64,000 nt of DNA. It comes from Streptomyces sp. VRA16 Mangrove soil (GTDB lineage Bacteria > Actinomycetota > Actinomycetes > Streptomycetales > Streptomycetaceae). A program made the translations under genes and the position numbers. A model generated the notes under the pieces. That model saw only the letters and a program-made list of their open reading frames with translations. It did no database searches and was not told where the DNA came from. The stretch covers positions 1,178,001 to 1,242,000 of the forward strand of contig NZ_JAFVLN010000001.1 of assembly GCF_017377775.1 (NCBI RefSeq), in the 5' to 3' direction. This document shows, piece by piece, positions 17,159 to 25,393 of the stretch. Each line of letters opens with the position of its first letter. Positions within the stretch are counted from its first letter, which is position 1.

Positions 17159-17455
17159 GATGGTTCCCCTCCCACGCGCCGCTCACTGGTCGGTGAGCGG
17201 AATGCCGGAATCCTCCGGCAGGGTGTTGTCCTGGTGTCCGGTCTGCCTGCTGAGGCCTGCGCACACGCGGTTGACGGAAGCGACCCGTCAGTTGCTTGTG
17301 AAGAGGCCGATCAGAGGAGCCGGGAAGGGCCCCACGGGTAGAATCTGGCGTATGCGACGGCACGATTCAATCGAATCGGCTGTCGTCATTGCGACTGGCG
17401 CATGTACGCCAACGGGCGGACCGGCGTGCGGTGTTGAGCGGCTGCAGGGGGAGCG

Positions 17456-18481
17456 GTGGGAGAGCGCGTTGCGGGCACGGCCCAGGTCGGATGTCCGCTT
17501 CCCTCGGAGGGGATGTCGGCGAAGGCCGTGGCCCTCTTCGGGCGGATCACCCGGGGCGACCGGCCCGGTGCCGGGGACGCCGAGGCGCTCGCCGAGCTGC
17601 GGGCCTGGCGGATGGTCGGCGAAACCGGGCCGGGCGGACAGGTGACGCCGCTGCCGCCGACCGAGGCCGCGTGGAACGTGGGCCGGGACGCGCTGGCGCA
17701 CCTGCAGCAGCAGATCGTCCAGCTCGCCCAACTGCCGGGCGTCTTGGAGCAGTTGAACGTGCAGTTCGCGCAGTCCCGGCAGCGGGCCGGTGCCGGGTCG
17801 GAGTTCCTCGCGGACCGCGCCGAGGTCAACGAGCGGATCGGCGTGATCCTCGCCGGCGCGCAGGAGGAACTGCTGGGCGCGCACCCGCACCAGCCGCGCA
17901 CGCGTGAGCAGATGAGGGTCGGGATCCCCCGGGACGCGACGGCGATCGAGCGGGGCGTGCGCTACCGGACCCTGTACCAGGACATCGTGCGCGACGACGC
18001 GGTGTCGTGCGAGTGGGCTTCGGTCATGTCCGAGCGCGGGGCGCAGTACCGCACGCTCGCGGACCCGTTCGAGCGGGTCGTCATCGTCGACCGGAAGGTC
18101 GCGGTGATCTCCGACTACGTGATCCCGGACGCGCCGGAGCACGCCGCGTGGATCATCACGGACCGGGCCATGGTCGGATTCGCGGTGCACGCGTTCGAGC
18201 AGGAGTGGCGGCGGGCGAAGCCCTGGCACGGCGAGCGCCGGTCGGCCCGGGCCGGGAGCGGGATCCTGACGGATGTCCAGCGCGCCATTCTGCGGTGCTT
18301 CTCCGAGGGGGCGACGCAGGAGGGTGTGGCCCGCGGTCTCGGCATGTCGACGCGGTCCTTGCAGCGCCAGCTGGACCAGGTACGGGCCCTGTGGGCGTTA
18401 CCGAACGCGTCCGTGGCGCAGTTGACGTTCCACTGGGCGTTGTCACCGGAGCGGGACGTCCCCGCGGGCCAGGTCGTCTGA
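17456..18481 (+). CDS. LuxR-type helix-turn-helix regulator without receiver domain
   Basis: A 341-residue cytosolic protein. The C terminus holds a LuxR-like helix-turn-helix (ILTDVQRAILRCFSEGATQE then GVARGLGMSTRSLQRQLDQV). The long N-terminal part has helical segments with LQQQIVQLAQLPGVLEQLN and a PLD-like or sensory region around RYRTLYQDIV and YRTLADPFERVVIVDRKVAV. This layout is common for stand-alone LuxR regulators in Streptomyces whose signals are unknown. GTG 17456 follows AGGGGGAG; ATG 17513 is possible but sits directly against GGAGGGG. Confidence 0.72.
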   Translation: MGERVAGTAQVGCPLPSEGMSAKAVALFGRITRGDRPGAGDAEALAELRAWRMVGETGPGGQVTPLPPTEAAWNVGRDALAHLQQQIVQLAQLPGVLEQLNVQFAQSRQRAGAGSEFLADRAEVNERIGVILAGAQEELLGAHPHQPRTREQMRVGIPRDATAIERGVRYRTLYQDIVRDDAVSCEWASVMSERGAQYRTLADPFERVVIVDRKVAVISDYVIPDAPEHAAWIITDRAMVGFAVHAFEQEWRRAKPWHGERRSARAGSGILTDVQRAILRCFSEGATQEGVARGLGMSTRSLQRQLDQVRALWALPNASVAQLTFHWALSPERDVPAGQVV

Positions 18482-18508
18482 TCGACGGCGCCGGGGCGGG
18501 GCCGGAGG

Positions 18509-18892
18509 TCAGGGACGGACGAGGTTGCGCAGGGCGCGGCGCGCCAGTGGAGCATAGGCGAGGACGACGAGTGCGGGTCCTTCGACGGTCAGCTCCGTCG
18601 CGGCGCCCGGCCTCCCGTCACTGTCGACCGTGTGCCCCAACTCCATCCGAACAGGGCCCGCTTGCACACGCCAGCACCACGTGCGGGCCGCGTCGTCGAC
18701 GTCCGTCACGAGAAACCGGACGGACGGCCCCACCACGGGCCGCACCCGCCCGCGCATCCCTGCCCGCAACTCCGGTTCCGACTCCACCGACCGGATCTGC
18801 GGAGCCCACGTCGACCAGAGAGCGGGCTCGGCATAACGCCGCCACACCGTGTCCACGTCGGCGGCGCCGTGGGCCCGCAGCCTCAGCCTCAT
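18509..18892 (-). CDS. SRPBCC-family (START/polyketide cyclase-like) protein
   Basis: A 127-residue protein with the SRPBCC pattern: an N-terminal strand (LRLRAHGAADVDTVWRRYAE), the PALWSTWAPQIRSVES segment, MRGRVRPVVG, WCWRVQAGPVRMELGHTV and a closing helix (PLARRALRNLVRP). Members bind hydrophobic ligands in a single cavity. The ATG has only a weak GGTGGG upstream. It is convergent with the LuxR-type gene, with 27 bases between the stops. Ligand and role are unknown. Confidence 0.7.
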   Translation of the reverse strand: MRLRLRAHGAADVDTVWRRYAEPALWSTWAPQIRSVESEPELRAGMRGRVRPVVGPSVRFLVTDVDDAARTWCWRVQAGPVRMELGHTVDSDGRPGAATELTVEGPALVVLAYAPLARRALRNLVRP

Positions 18893-19080
18893 GCACCCAC
18901 CGTGTCATGAAGGGCGCACGCGCCGCACCAGCAGATGGTGCGGCGGCGCGAGTCACCCCTTCGCGGCGCTTTCCCGACGAGGCCAGGACCGAACTGCCGA
19001 TCAGGGGGTAGTCGGCAGGCGGGGCCGAGCAGTCGGGCCGCCGATGTTCGAAGCCGACGCAGCAGGAAGATGGGGACACC

Positions 19081-19584
19081 ATGACACAGCCGATCGCAAC
19101 GGTCGAGCAGAAGAACGCCTCGCCGAAGGGGAGCACGCTGTCCGGGACCACGACCGAGGTCGGCGCCGGCCGCCCGGGTGCGGACCAGCCCGCGTCGACC
19201 CGCGGCAGGACCGCGATCGCCGACGTGGTCGTCGTGAAGATCGCGGGCATGGCGGCGCGGGAGATCCCGGGTGTCCACGCGATGGGCGGCGGCCTGTCAC
19301 GCACGATCGGGGCCATGCGCGAGCGCATCCCCGGCGGCCGCGCCAACGTGGGCCGCGGGGTCAAGGTCGAGGTGGGGCAGCGGCAGACCGCCATCGACAT
19401 CGACCTCGTCGTCGAGTACGGCGTGCCGATCATGGACGTCACCGCCGACGTGCGGGAGAACGTCATCCTCGCGGTCGAGCGGATGACCGGCCTGGAGGTC
19501 GTCGAGGTCAACGTCACCGTCAACGACGTCCACCTCCCCGGCGACGACGACGCCCCCGCCCCTGCCGAACCCCGGGTCGAGTAG
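19081..19584 (+). CDS. Asp23/Gls24 family envelope stress protein
   Basis: A 167-residue protein. After a low-complexity N terminus (to about residue 38) comes the Asp23/Gls24 domain: RTAIADVVVVKIAGMAAREI, GVHAMGG, GVKVEVGQRQTAIDIDLVVE, YGVPIMDVTADVRENVILAV and ERMTGLEVVEVNVTVNDVHL. The domain is linked to cell-envelope stress in Gram-positive bacteria. GGAAGATGGGG lies upstream of the ATG. A hairpin about 110 bases after the stop separates it from the YihY gene, so it is probably monocistronic. Confidence 0.85.
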   Translation: MTQPIATVEQKNASPKGSTLSGTTTEVGAGRPGADQPASTRGRTAIADVVVVKIAGMAAREIPGVHAMGGGLSRTIGAMRERIPGGRANVGRGVKVEVGQRQTAIDIDLVVEYGVPIMDVTADVRENVILAVERMTGLEVVEVNVTVNDVHLPGDDDAPAPAEPRVE

Positions 19585-19696
19585 ACGAGGAGACGCCGGG
19601 CGGGCGTTCGTCCCCGTTGCGGTGAGGATCTGCACCTGCGCCCCCCCCGGGGCACATGAGGAGAGGAAGGCTCAGAGGTGAGCAGAGCGTTTCAAG

Positions 19697-19725
19697 GAAG
19701 GCCGGCAGGAACGGCGCCGGCCTTC
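19697..19725 (+). terminator. Hairpin after the Gls24 gene
   Basis: Perfect 10-bp arms GAAGGCCGGC (19697-19706) and GCCGGCCTTC (19716-19725) with a nine-base loop. It lies 113 bases past the Gls24 stop and before the YihY gene. Confidence 0.6.
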
Positions 19726-19852
19726 ACCGGCAGCTTCGTGGGGGTCGGAGCGTTCTTGCTCGACGCCGTCGCCACAGAGGCCCGGGCCGCGGTCGAGCCC
19801 CGTTCCGTCACCCGTCGGGCCCGCCTGCGCGGCACACACCACCGGACCGTCC

Positions 19853-20758
19853 ATGTCCGCTGAACCCACCCCGGTGCCCGCGCCGTCGACCGCCGCCGCC
19901 GGTCTCGCCCCCTCGCCGGAAGACCTCCGCCGCGCCCTGCGTCGCACGCCCGTGTCGCTGTGGAACGACGACATCACCGACTACGCAGCCGCGCTCACCT
20001 ACTACGCGACGCTGGCCGTGCTGCCGGGACTGCTGGTGCTGGTGGCGGCCTTCGGCCTCGTCAGCCCCGACACCGCACGGTCACTGATCGAGGACGTCAC
20101 CGCCTACGCGCCGGGACAGGCGGGCAACCAGCTCCACGGACTGCTCACCCGCATGATCCGGGAGAACGCCGGCGCCTGGACCGTGATCGCCACCGGCCTG
20201 GTGAGCGCTCTCTGGTCCGCATGCAGCTACCTGGCGGTCTTCCGGCGCGCTCTGCACCGTATGCACCGCACTTCCGACCGTCGTACGCCCCTGTCGAGGG
20301 CCCACCGCATCATCCTGACCGCGTTCGCCCTGCTCGCCCTTCTCGTCCTGACCGCGCTGGTGCTCGTGGTGAGCCGACCGGTCGCCGAAGGCATCGGCCG
20401 GGCGCTGCATCTGGACGACACGGTGACGCTCGCCTGGACGGTCGCCCGCTGGCCGCTGCTGCTCACCCTGGTCGTCCTGCTGGTCTCCACGGTGTTCCGC
20501 AACGGACCGCAGGCCGCCCGCGTACGGCACCTGAGCCTTCCCGGCGGTGTCCTGGCGGCAGTGCTGTGGCTCATCGTGACGGGCGGTTTCGCGCTCTACA
20601 CGTCCATGTTCACCACCTACAGCCGTCTGTACGGCTCTCTCGCCGGCACCGTCGTGTTCCTGATCTGGCTGTGGCTGTCCAATCTGGCGCTGCTCACCGG
20701 CGCCCAGTTCTCGGCCGAACTCGCCGCGTCCGAAGGCGAATCCAACGGTTCCGCCTGA
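19853..20758 (+). CDS. YihY/BrkB family membrane protein
   Basis: A 301-residue protein with about six membrane segments. The YihY signature is at DITDYAAALTYYATLAVLPG, and later come SALWSACSYLAVFRRALHRM, the long hydrophobic stretch around ILTAFALLALLVLTALVLVV, and LYGSLAGTVVFLIWLWLSNL followed by ALLTGAQFSAEL. The family was once taken for ribonuclease BN; its real role, perhaps transport or envelope maintenance, is unsettled. ATG 19853 has no strong ribosome site. It follows the Gls24 gene in the same direction. Confidence 0.85.
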   Translation: MSAEPTPVPAPSTAAAGLAPSPEDLRRALRRTPVSLWNDDITDYAAALTYYATLAVLPGLLVLVAAFGLVSPDTARSLIEDVTAYAPGQAGNQLHGLLTRMIRENAGAWTVIATGLVSALWSACSYLAVFRRALHRMHRTSDRRTPLSRAHRIILTAFALLALLVLTALVLVVSRPVAEGIGRALHLDDTVTLAWTVARWPLLLTLVVLLVSTVFRNGPQAARVRHLSLPGGVLAAVLWLIVTGGFALYTSMFTTYSRLYGSLAGTVVFLIWLWLSNLALLTGAQFSAELAASEGESNGSA

Positions 20759-20914
20759 GCGGTCACGGACGGTGACGACGAGTTGCGGAGCGCCGCAGGT
20801 CGGAGAGGATGGAACCTCGCGAGGCAGTCGCCGGTGCGTCCCGACAGCGTTCGGCAGGATCGGCGACTTCGGCCCGTTTCCCGCGAAATTCCAGCTGTCT
20901 GGAGGCGTGTGCGC

Positions 20915-21892
20915 ATGTCGAATCTCCCCGACCCCATCACCCCCTTCCTCGAGCCCGCCGCCCGTGAGCTCGCCGAGGCCACCGATCCCCACCCGCGGAT
21001 CTACGAGGTTCCGCCGGAGCAGGGCCGTGACATCCTCGCGGGCCTGCAGAGCGGCGAGGGCGTCGACCGGCCCGAAGTCGACGAGGAATGGGTGGACGTC
21101 GACGCAGGGGAGTGGGGCACGGTCCGCACCCGCGTCATCAAGCCCAAGGGAGCGTCCGGCCCGCTGCCCGTCGTGGTGTACATCCACGGCGCGGGCTGGG
21201 TGTTCGGCGACGACAAGACCCACGACCGGCTCTTCCGGGAACTGGTCGTCGGGGCGAACGCGGCCGGCGTGTTCCCCGTCTACGATCGCGCACCGGAGGC
21301 GAAGTACCCGACGCAGGTCGAGCAGAACTACGCCGTGGGCCAGTGGGTGCGGAAGAACGGCGCCGACCACGGCCTGGACACCTCACGCGTCGCGGTGACC
21401 GGTGAGTCCGTCGGCGGCTGCATGTCCGCCGTGTTCGCGCTGATGAACAAGGAGCGCGACAACGGCCTCGACCTGAAGGCACAGGTGCTGCTGTATCCGG
21501 TGACGAACGCGGACTTCGACACCCCCTCGTACCTGCAGTTCGCCGAGGGCTACTACCTGACGCGTGACGGCATGAAGTGGTTCTGGGACGCGTACACGAC
21601 CGATCCGGCCGAGCGGAAGCAGCACTACGCCTCTCCGCTGCAGTCGACTCTCGACCAGCTGAAGGGACTGCCGACCACGCTGGTGATCACCGACGAGGCG
21701 GACGTGCTGCGCGACGAGGGCGAGCAGTACGCCAACAAGCTCCGTGAGGCGGGCGTCGACGTCACGTCCGTGCGTGTCGCGGGGATGGTGCACGACTTCC
21801 TGCTGCTGGACAGCCTGCGGGACACCCGCGCGGCCAACGTCGCCCGGCACCTCGCGATCGACGCGCTGAAGAAGGCCCTCCACGACAGCTGA
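20915..21892 (+). CDS. Alpha/beta hydrolase, HSL-like esterase
   Basis: A 325-residue cytosolic esterase of the hormone-sensitive-lipase (alpha/beta hydrolase fold-3) group. The oxyanion-hole motif is HGAGWVFGD, the nucleophile elbow is GESVGG, the acid lies in ITDEADVLRDEG and the catalytic histidine in MVHDFLLLD. Such enzymes cleave short-chain carboxylic esters. GGAG lies about nine bases before ATG 20915, which opens with MSNLPDPITPFLEPAAREL, usual for this group. The natural substrate is unknown. Confidence 0.87.
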   Translation: MSNLPDPITPFLEPAARELAEATDPHPRIYEVPPEQGRDILAGLQSGEGVDRPEVDEEWVDVDAGEWGTVRTRVIKPKGASGPLPVVVYIHGAGWVFGDDKTHDRLFRELVVGANAAGVFPVYDRAPEAKYPTQVEQNYAVGQWVRKNGADHGLDTSRVAVTGESVGGCMSAVFALMNKERDNGLDLKAQVLLYPVTNADFDTPSYLQFAEGYYLTRDGMKWFWDAYTTDPAERKQHYASPLQSTLDQLKGLPTTLVITDEADVLRDEGEQYANKLREAGVDVTSVRVAGMVHDFLLLDSLRDTRAANVARHLAIDALKKALHDS

Positions 21893-21965
21893 GGTCCGCC
21901 CCCGGGGCCGGGGCGACGGAGTCCGTGAACGAGCGGAGCCGGAGGCACCGGCTTAGCGTCCAGGT

Positions 21966-22232
21966 ATGAACGATGACTCCGCCGCCCCGGCCCGGTACCT
22001 GCTCGTCCTGAAAGCCCGGCTGACCGCTGCCGACGGCCACACCGACCACGGCAATCCCCTGAGGACCGTACCGGTCGAGGCCACCGGCGAGGTGGGTGCG
22101 TCCGGCTTCCCGCGCTTCGCAGGTGACGGAGCGGAGGCCGACATCGATCCCGTCACCCGCACGGTCGAGGCGGTGACGGTCGACGGGAAGGAACTGCCCT
22201 ACGGGTGGGTCGCCGAGGCCCAGGACGCGTAG
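21966..22232 (+). CDS. Conserved-looking hypothetical protein
   Basis: An 88-residue protein with alternating strand-like segments (RYLLVLKARLTAADG, ADIDPVTRTVEAVTVDGKEL, PYGWVAEAQDA) and no signal peptide or membrane segment. Codon use is ordinary for the region. It is convergent with msrA, the stops being 31 bases apart. I do not recognise the family, and no function is proposed. Confidence 0.5.
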   Translation: MNDDSAAPARYLLVLKARLTAADGHTDHGNPLRTVPVEATGEVGASGFPRFAGDGAEADIDPVTRTVEAVTVDGKELPYGWVAEAQDA

Positions 22233-22263
22233 TCCCGGGCCTCGGCGCGAGTGCCGTACGCGC

Positions 22264-22788
22264 TTACGACGTGCTCTCGGCCCCGGCCCGCCGCGGCAGC
22301 TTCCAGTTCGGCCGCGGGAAGTGGCAGGTGTAGCCGTTCGGGTAGCGCTCCAGGTAGTCCTGGTGCTCCGGCTCGGCCTCCCAGAAGTCACCCAGCGGCT
22401 CCACCTCGGTGACGACCTTGCCGGGCCACAGCCCGCTGGCGTCCACGTCCGCGATGGTGTCCAGCGCGACCGCGCGCTGGGCGTCGTCCGCGTAGTAGAT
22501 CGCCGAGCGGTAGCTGCGCCCGATGTCGTTGCCCTGGCGGTCCTTCGTGCTGGGGTCGTGAATCTGGAAGAAGAACTCCAGAAGGTCACGGTAGGACGTC
22601 CGCGCCGGGTCGTAGACGATCTCGATCGCCTCGGCGTGATCGCCGTGGTTGCGGTACGTGGCGTTCGGGGTGTCGCCGCCGGTGTAGCCGACGCGCGTGG
22701 AGACCACACCCGGCTGCTTGCGGATCAGGTCCTCCATTCCCCAGAAACAACCACCCGCGAGTACTGCCTTGTCCGTCTCGCCCGGCAT
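22264..22788 (-). CDS. msrA: Peptide methionine sulfoxide reductase A
   Basis: A 174-residue protein with the MsrA active-site motif GGCFWGME (catalytic Cys14), followed by [26 protein letters not shown] and the middle segment [18 protein letters not shown] plus RSYRSAIYY. It reduces the S form of methionine sulfoxide, repairing oxidised proteins in the cytosol with thioredoxin. The end ([17 protein letters not shown]) may carry a resolving Cys. Length is typical. It is a single-gene unit. Confidence 0.95.
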   Translation of the reverse strand: MPGETDKAVLAGGCFWGMEDLIRKQPGVVSTRVGYTGGDTPNATYRNHGDHAEAIEIVYDPARTSYRDLLEFFFQIHDPSTKDRQGNDIGRSYRSAIYYADDAQRAVALDTIADVDASGLWPGKVVTEVEPLGDFWEAEPEHQDYLERYPNGYTCHFPRPNWKLPRRAGAESTS

Positions 22789-22965
22789 GCACAGCTCCCT
22801 TTCAAAGGTCCTGAGCGGGTCGTCCGCCCTCGGTCGTCATAACAGCGCGACCGGCCCTTTTCATCCTCGTGGAGCCTCGACGCGGCGCAAGTCGTCCGGG
22901 CACGCGCGCGGCCGCGGCCGTGGGGTGCTTCACCCCTCGACCGCGATCGTGTCCGGCGTTCTGGA

Positions 22966-24180
22966 TCAGCAGGCGCCCTCGTCGGCCCAGGGGCCCCACT
23001 CGGCGGCGCCGGGCTGCTCGTTCTGGGTCCACCACTTGGCTTTCCAGTTGTGCCCGTTGTAGGCGACCTCGTCGCCCGCCGTGTAGACGGCGGTCGCGCT
23101 CCACGCGGCCTTGCAGTCGCCGGCGGGCGGTGTCGGTGTGCCGGTCGCGGGCGGCGTGGTGGTGGGCGGCGTGACCCCGGCGAACTTCACCGAGTACTTG
23201 GCGAAGTCCCAGGAGTTCTGGGCGACGCTGGAACACGTCCCCGAGGTCCGGCCGCCGTTGTCGGGCGGGGAGCACTGCCGGTCCCGGTTGAGCGACCAGA
23301 ACGTGAACCGGTCCATGTTGTGGCTGGTCGCGTAGTCGAGAACCGTCTGGAAGTCGGCCTGGAGGAACATCTCACCGGTGTCGCTGCGGCCGTTCATGCC
23401 GGAGAAGCCCTCGTGGGCGTAGGCGGTGGCCTGGTCCCAGCCGAAGGTGGACCGGAGGATCTGGTTGAAGTTCGTCAGGGCGCTGGTCTGGGACGCCGCC
23501 CCGTTGAATCCGCCGTCGAACGGCATGATGGAGAAGTTGTTCGGCGTGAACCCCTGGGACTTCGCCTCCAGCAGCATCTGCTTGCCGAACCAGCCGGTGC
23601 CGTCCGCCGTGCCGGCCGTGGTGACGGAGACGTAGAGACCGGGGTTGTTCTGCTGCAGGATCTTGGCCGCGCCGATCTCGTTCCTGACGGCCGCGGTGTT
23701 CTCGTACTCGGGCTCCTCCAGGTCGAAGTCGATGGCGTGCAGGCCGTACTTGGTGATGACCTGCTGGTACGCGGCCGCGGTGGACGCGGCGTCCGCGCAG
23801 GCCTGTCCGAGCTTGGTGCCGTTGTAGCCGCCGATGGAGATCGACACGTCTCCGCCCTTGGCGCGGATCTTGTCGATGACGGCGCCGACCGCGGTGTCGG
23901 AGGACACCGGGGCCGTACCGTCCCAGGTCGGCGAACAGCCGCCGCCGTTGGGAGCGAGGATGAAAGCGAGCTGGAACGCCTTGAGGCCGGTGGCGTCCAT
24001 GATGGCGCCGGCGTCCGGCGGGTCGTTGTCCAACGGCATCAGATACGGGGCTGCCGCGTACCACCGGTTGCTCAGCGCGGTGGACGCGTTGGCCGTGTTC
24101 GTCGCGACGAACGCCGTAGTGGCGAGTGCGACCGTGGTGATCGCGGTGGCCGCGCCCAGGGCTGCGCGAAGTCGTCTCAC
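22966..24180 (-). CDS. Secreted GH18 chitinase with C-terminal chitin-binding domain
   Basis: A 404-residue exported enzyme. A signal peptide covers about residues 1-32. The GH18 domain has the substrate-strand motif DVSISIGGYNG and the catalytic motif HAIDFDLEEP, with Glu155 as the proton donor. A Thr/Pro-rich linker (near 340-355) leads to a type 5/12 carbohydrate-binding domain (AWSATAVYTAGDEVAYNGHN and WKAKWWTQNEQPG). It hydrolyses chitin outside the cell. GTG 24180 is chosen because AGGAGG stands six to seven bases upstream. The promoter carries two 12-bp direct repeats typical of streptomycete chitinase genes. Confidence 0.92.
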   Translation of the reverse strand: MRRLRAALGAATAITTVALATTAFVATNTANASTALSNRWYAAAPYLMPLDNDPPDAGAIMDATGLKAFQLAFILAPNGGGCSPTWDGTAPVSSDTAVGAVIDKIRAKGGDVSISIGGYNGTKLGQACADAASTAAAYQQVITKYGLHAIDFDLEEPEYENTAAVRNEIGAAKILQQNNPGLYVSVTTAGTADGTGWFGKQMLLEAKSQGFTPNNFSIMPFDGGFNGAASQTSALTNFNQILRSTFGWDQATAYAHEGFSGMNGRSDTGEMFLQADFQTVLDYATSHNMDRFTFWSLNRDRQCSPPDNGGRTSGTCSSVAQNSWDFAKYSVKFAGVTPPTTTPPATGTPTPPAGDCKAAWSATAVYTAGDEVAYNGHNWKAKWWTQNEQPGAAEWGPWADEGAC

Positions 24181-24247
24181 TCTGTGCCTCCTGTGCAGGG
24201 GGGAGTCGGCACAGCTTCTTGAGGCTGATAGGGACACGTCAATGCAT

Positions 24248-24281
24248 TGGACTGGACCAGTACATGCTTTGGACTAGACCA
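24248..24281 (-). promoter_or_regulatory. Chitinase direct repeats / DasR-like operator
   Basis: Two 12-bp direct repeats, TGGTCCAGTCCA (24259 to 24248 on the minus strand) and TGGTCTAGTCCA (24281 to 24270), 22 bases apart, upstream of the chitinase. They match the repeat TGGTCTAGACCA known from Streptomyces chitinase promoters and resemble the DasR site ACTGGTCTAGACCACT. Control by N-acetylglucosamine through DasR is inferred. Confidence 0.8.
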
Positions 24282-24315
24282 TGCCATCTCTTTGCCTGGG
24301 ACCTCCGGGGCGCCC

Positions 24316-24687
24316 TCAGGCGGCGGCGTCGCGGGACACCTGGCGTGCCCACAGCACCAGAGGGATCTGAAGCGGCACCCGCGCCTGGGCGGCGCGCTTC
24401 AACGGGGCGGGCTTGTCACGCCAGTCGACGGCCATCTGCGCATTGGCGGGCACGACCGCGACGAAGAACGCGGCGGCCGCGGATGCCGCGCGGGCCCGCG
24501 TCCGCGGCAGGGCGATACCGGCGGCGAGGGCGAGCTCCACCGCGCCGCTCGCGTACGTCCAGGTGCGCGGCGAGCCCGGCAGGGCGCGCGGCACGATCGA
24601 GTCGAACGGCTTCGGTATCAGGAAGTGAGCGGCACCCGCCCCGGCGAGCAGGCCGGCGAGGAGGTGCGGGGAACGGGCGCGGGGCAA
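24316..24687 (-). CDS. DoxX-like small membrane protein
   Basis: A 123-residue protein with four probable membrane segments, including LLAGLLAGAGAAHFLIPKPF, TYASGAVELALAAGIALP and AASAAAAFFVAVVPANAQM, and a closing PLQIPLVLWARQV. The HFLIPKPF and ANAQM segments are typical of the DoxX/MauE-like group found across actinobacteria, which has been tied to quinone or thiol metabolism without firm function. The start is TTG 24687, preceded by GGGAGG at five bases. A perfect palindrome lies just upstream, suggesting control by a TetR-type repressor not present nearby. Confidence 0.7.
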   Translation of the reverse strand: MPRARSPHLLAGLLAGAGAAHFLIPKPFDSIVPRALPGSPRTWTYASGAVELALAAGIALPRTRARAASAAAAFFVAVVPANAQMAVDWRDKPAPLKRAAQARVPLQIPLVLWARQVSRDAAA

Positions 24688-24728
24688 GGGGTCCTCCCGG
24701 TACTGGAGCAGCAGATGCCGCGCGATCC

Positions 24729-24744
24729 TACTTACCGGTAAGTA
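24729..24744 (-). promoter_or_regulatory. Palindromic operator upstream of the DoxX-like gene
   Basis: A perfect 16-bp palindrome, TACTTACCGGTAAGTA, 41 bases upstream of the start codon, standing out as AT-rich in GC-rich sequence. Its size and symmetry suit a TetR-family dimer. No TetR gene is adjacent; the regulator must lie elsewhere. Confidence 0.65.
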
Positions 24745-24766
24745 CGGGTGTCGAGGGGAACCTCGG

Positions 24767-25177
24767 TCAGTTGATGATCTCGGCGCGGTCGTCCTCGCGG
24801 ATCGCCGCCAGCCGGTCCCGCCAGCCCTGAAGGGCTTCCGGCGTCAGCCGTGTCCAGTCGGTGACCTCGTCGACGATCCGCAGCGGGTGCGCGCTGCGAT
24901 AGGAACGGGTGGGGTTTCCGGGGAACTTCTTGTCGGTGACGTTGGGGTCGTTCTCGAACTCCCCGGTCGGTTCCACCCGGTACACGCGCGGCGCCCCGTC
25001 ACCCGCGGCGAGCTCCGCGGCGAGCCCGGCGCCGTCGCGCAGCGCCGTGAAGTAGATGTGGTTCATCACGACATCGGGCCGGTAGTTGGAACGGAAACCC
25101 GCCGTCAGCTCGTCTCCGACCTGCAGATCAGCCTTGGTGCCGTGAAAGAACGGACCCTCATCCAGCGTGTTGCTCAT
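24767..25177 (-). CDS. arr: Rifampin ADP-ribosyltransferase
   Basis: A 136-residue protein matching the Arr family over its length: PFFHGTKADLQVGDELTAGF, then SNYRPDVVMNHIYFTA, PRVYRVEPTGEFENDPNVTD and KKFPGNPTRSYRS. His (FFHGTK), Tyr (NHIYFTA) and the Asp of the NDPNVTD region are the expected active-site positions. Arr transfers ADP-ribose from NAD+ to the C23 hydroxyl of rifamycins, inactivating them; it is a common intrinsic gene in actinomycetes. It stands alone, with no rifamycin-related neighbour. Confidence 0.93.
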   Translation of the reverse strand: MSNTLDEGPFFHGTKADLQVGDELTAGFRSNYRPDVVMNHIYFTALRDGAGLAAELAAGDGAPRVYRVEPTGEFENDPNVTDKKFPGNPTRSYRSAHPLRIVDEVTDWTRLTPEALQGWRDRLAAIREDDRAEIIN

Positions 25178-25393
25178 CGCGGAAGGCTAGCAAGAACGCC
25201 ATGGTGCGGCCGGAGCCCGGCCGGCCGCCCGCTGCGTGAGCTCGAAACACACGACTTTCCGGCCTCGGGACGGCCCGGAGAACCGTCGTCCGGGGCCTTG
25301 GCGGCCCCGTGTCTCCGGAAGCAGTCGGCACGACGGGCCCAGGGCTTCTACGTAAGGTGGGAACGTCCTGCCGGAGACCGTGGGAGGGGCTCT

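Noticed and set aside
19678..19863. Open frame of 61 codons before the YihY gene, starting near a hairpin
   Set aside because: It contains the terminator-like hairpin, overlaps the YihY start and shows no family features.
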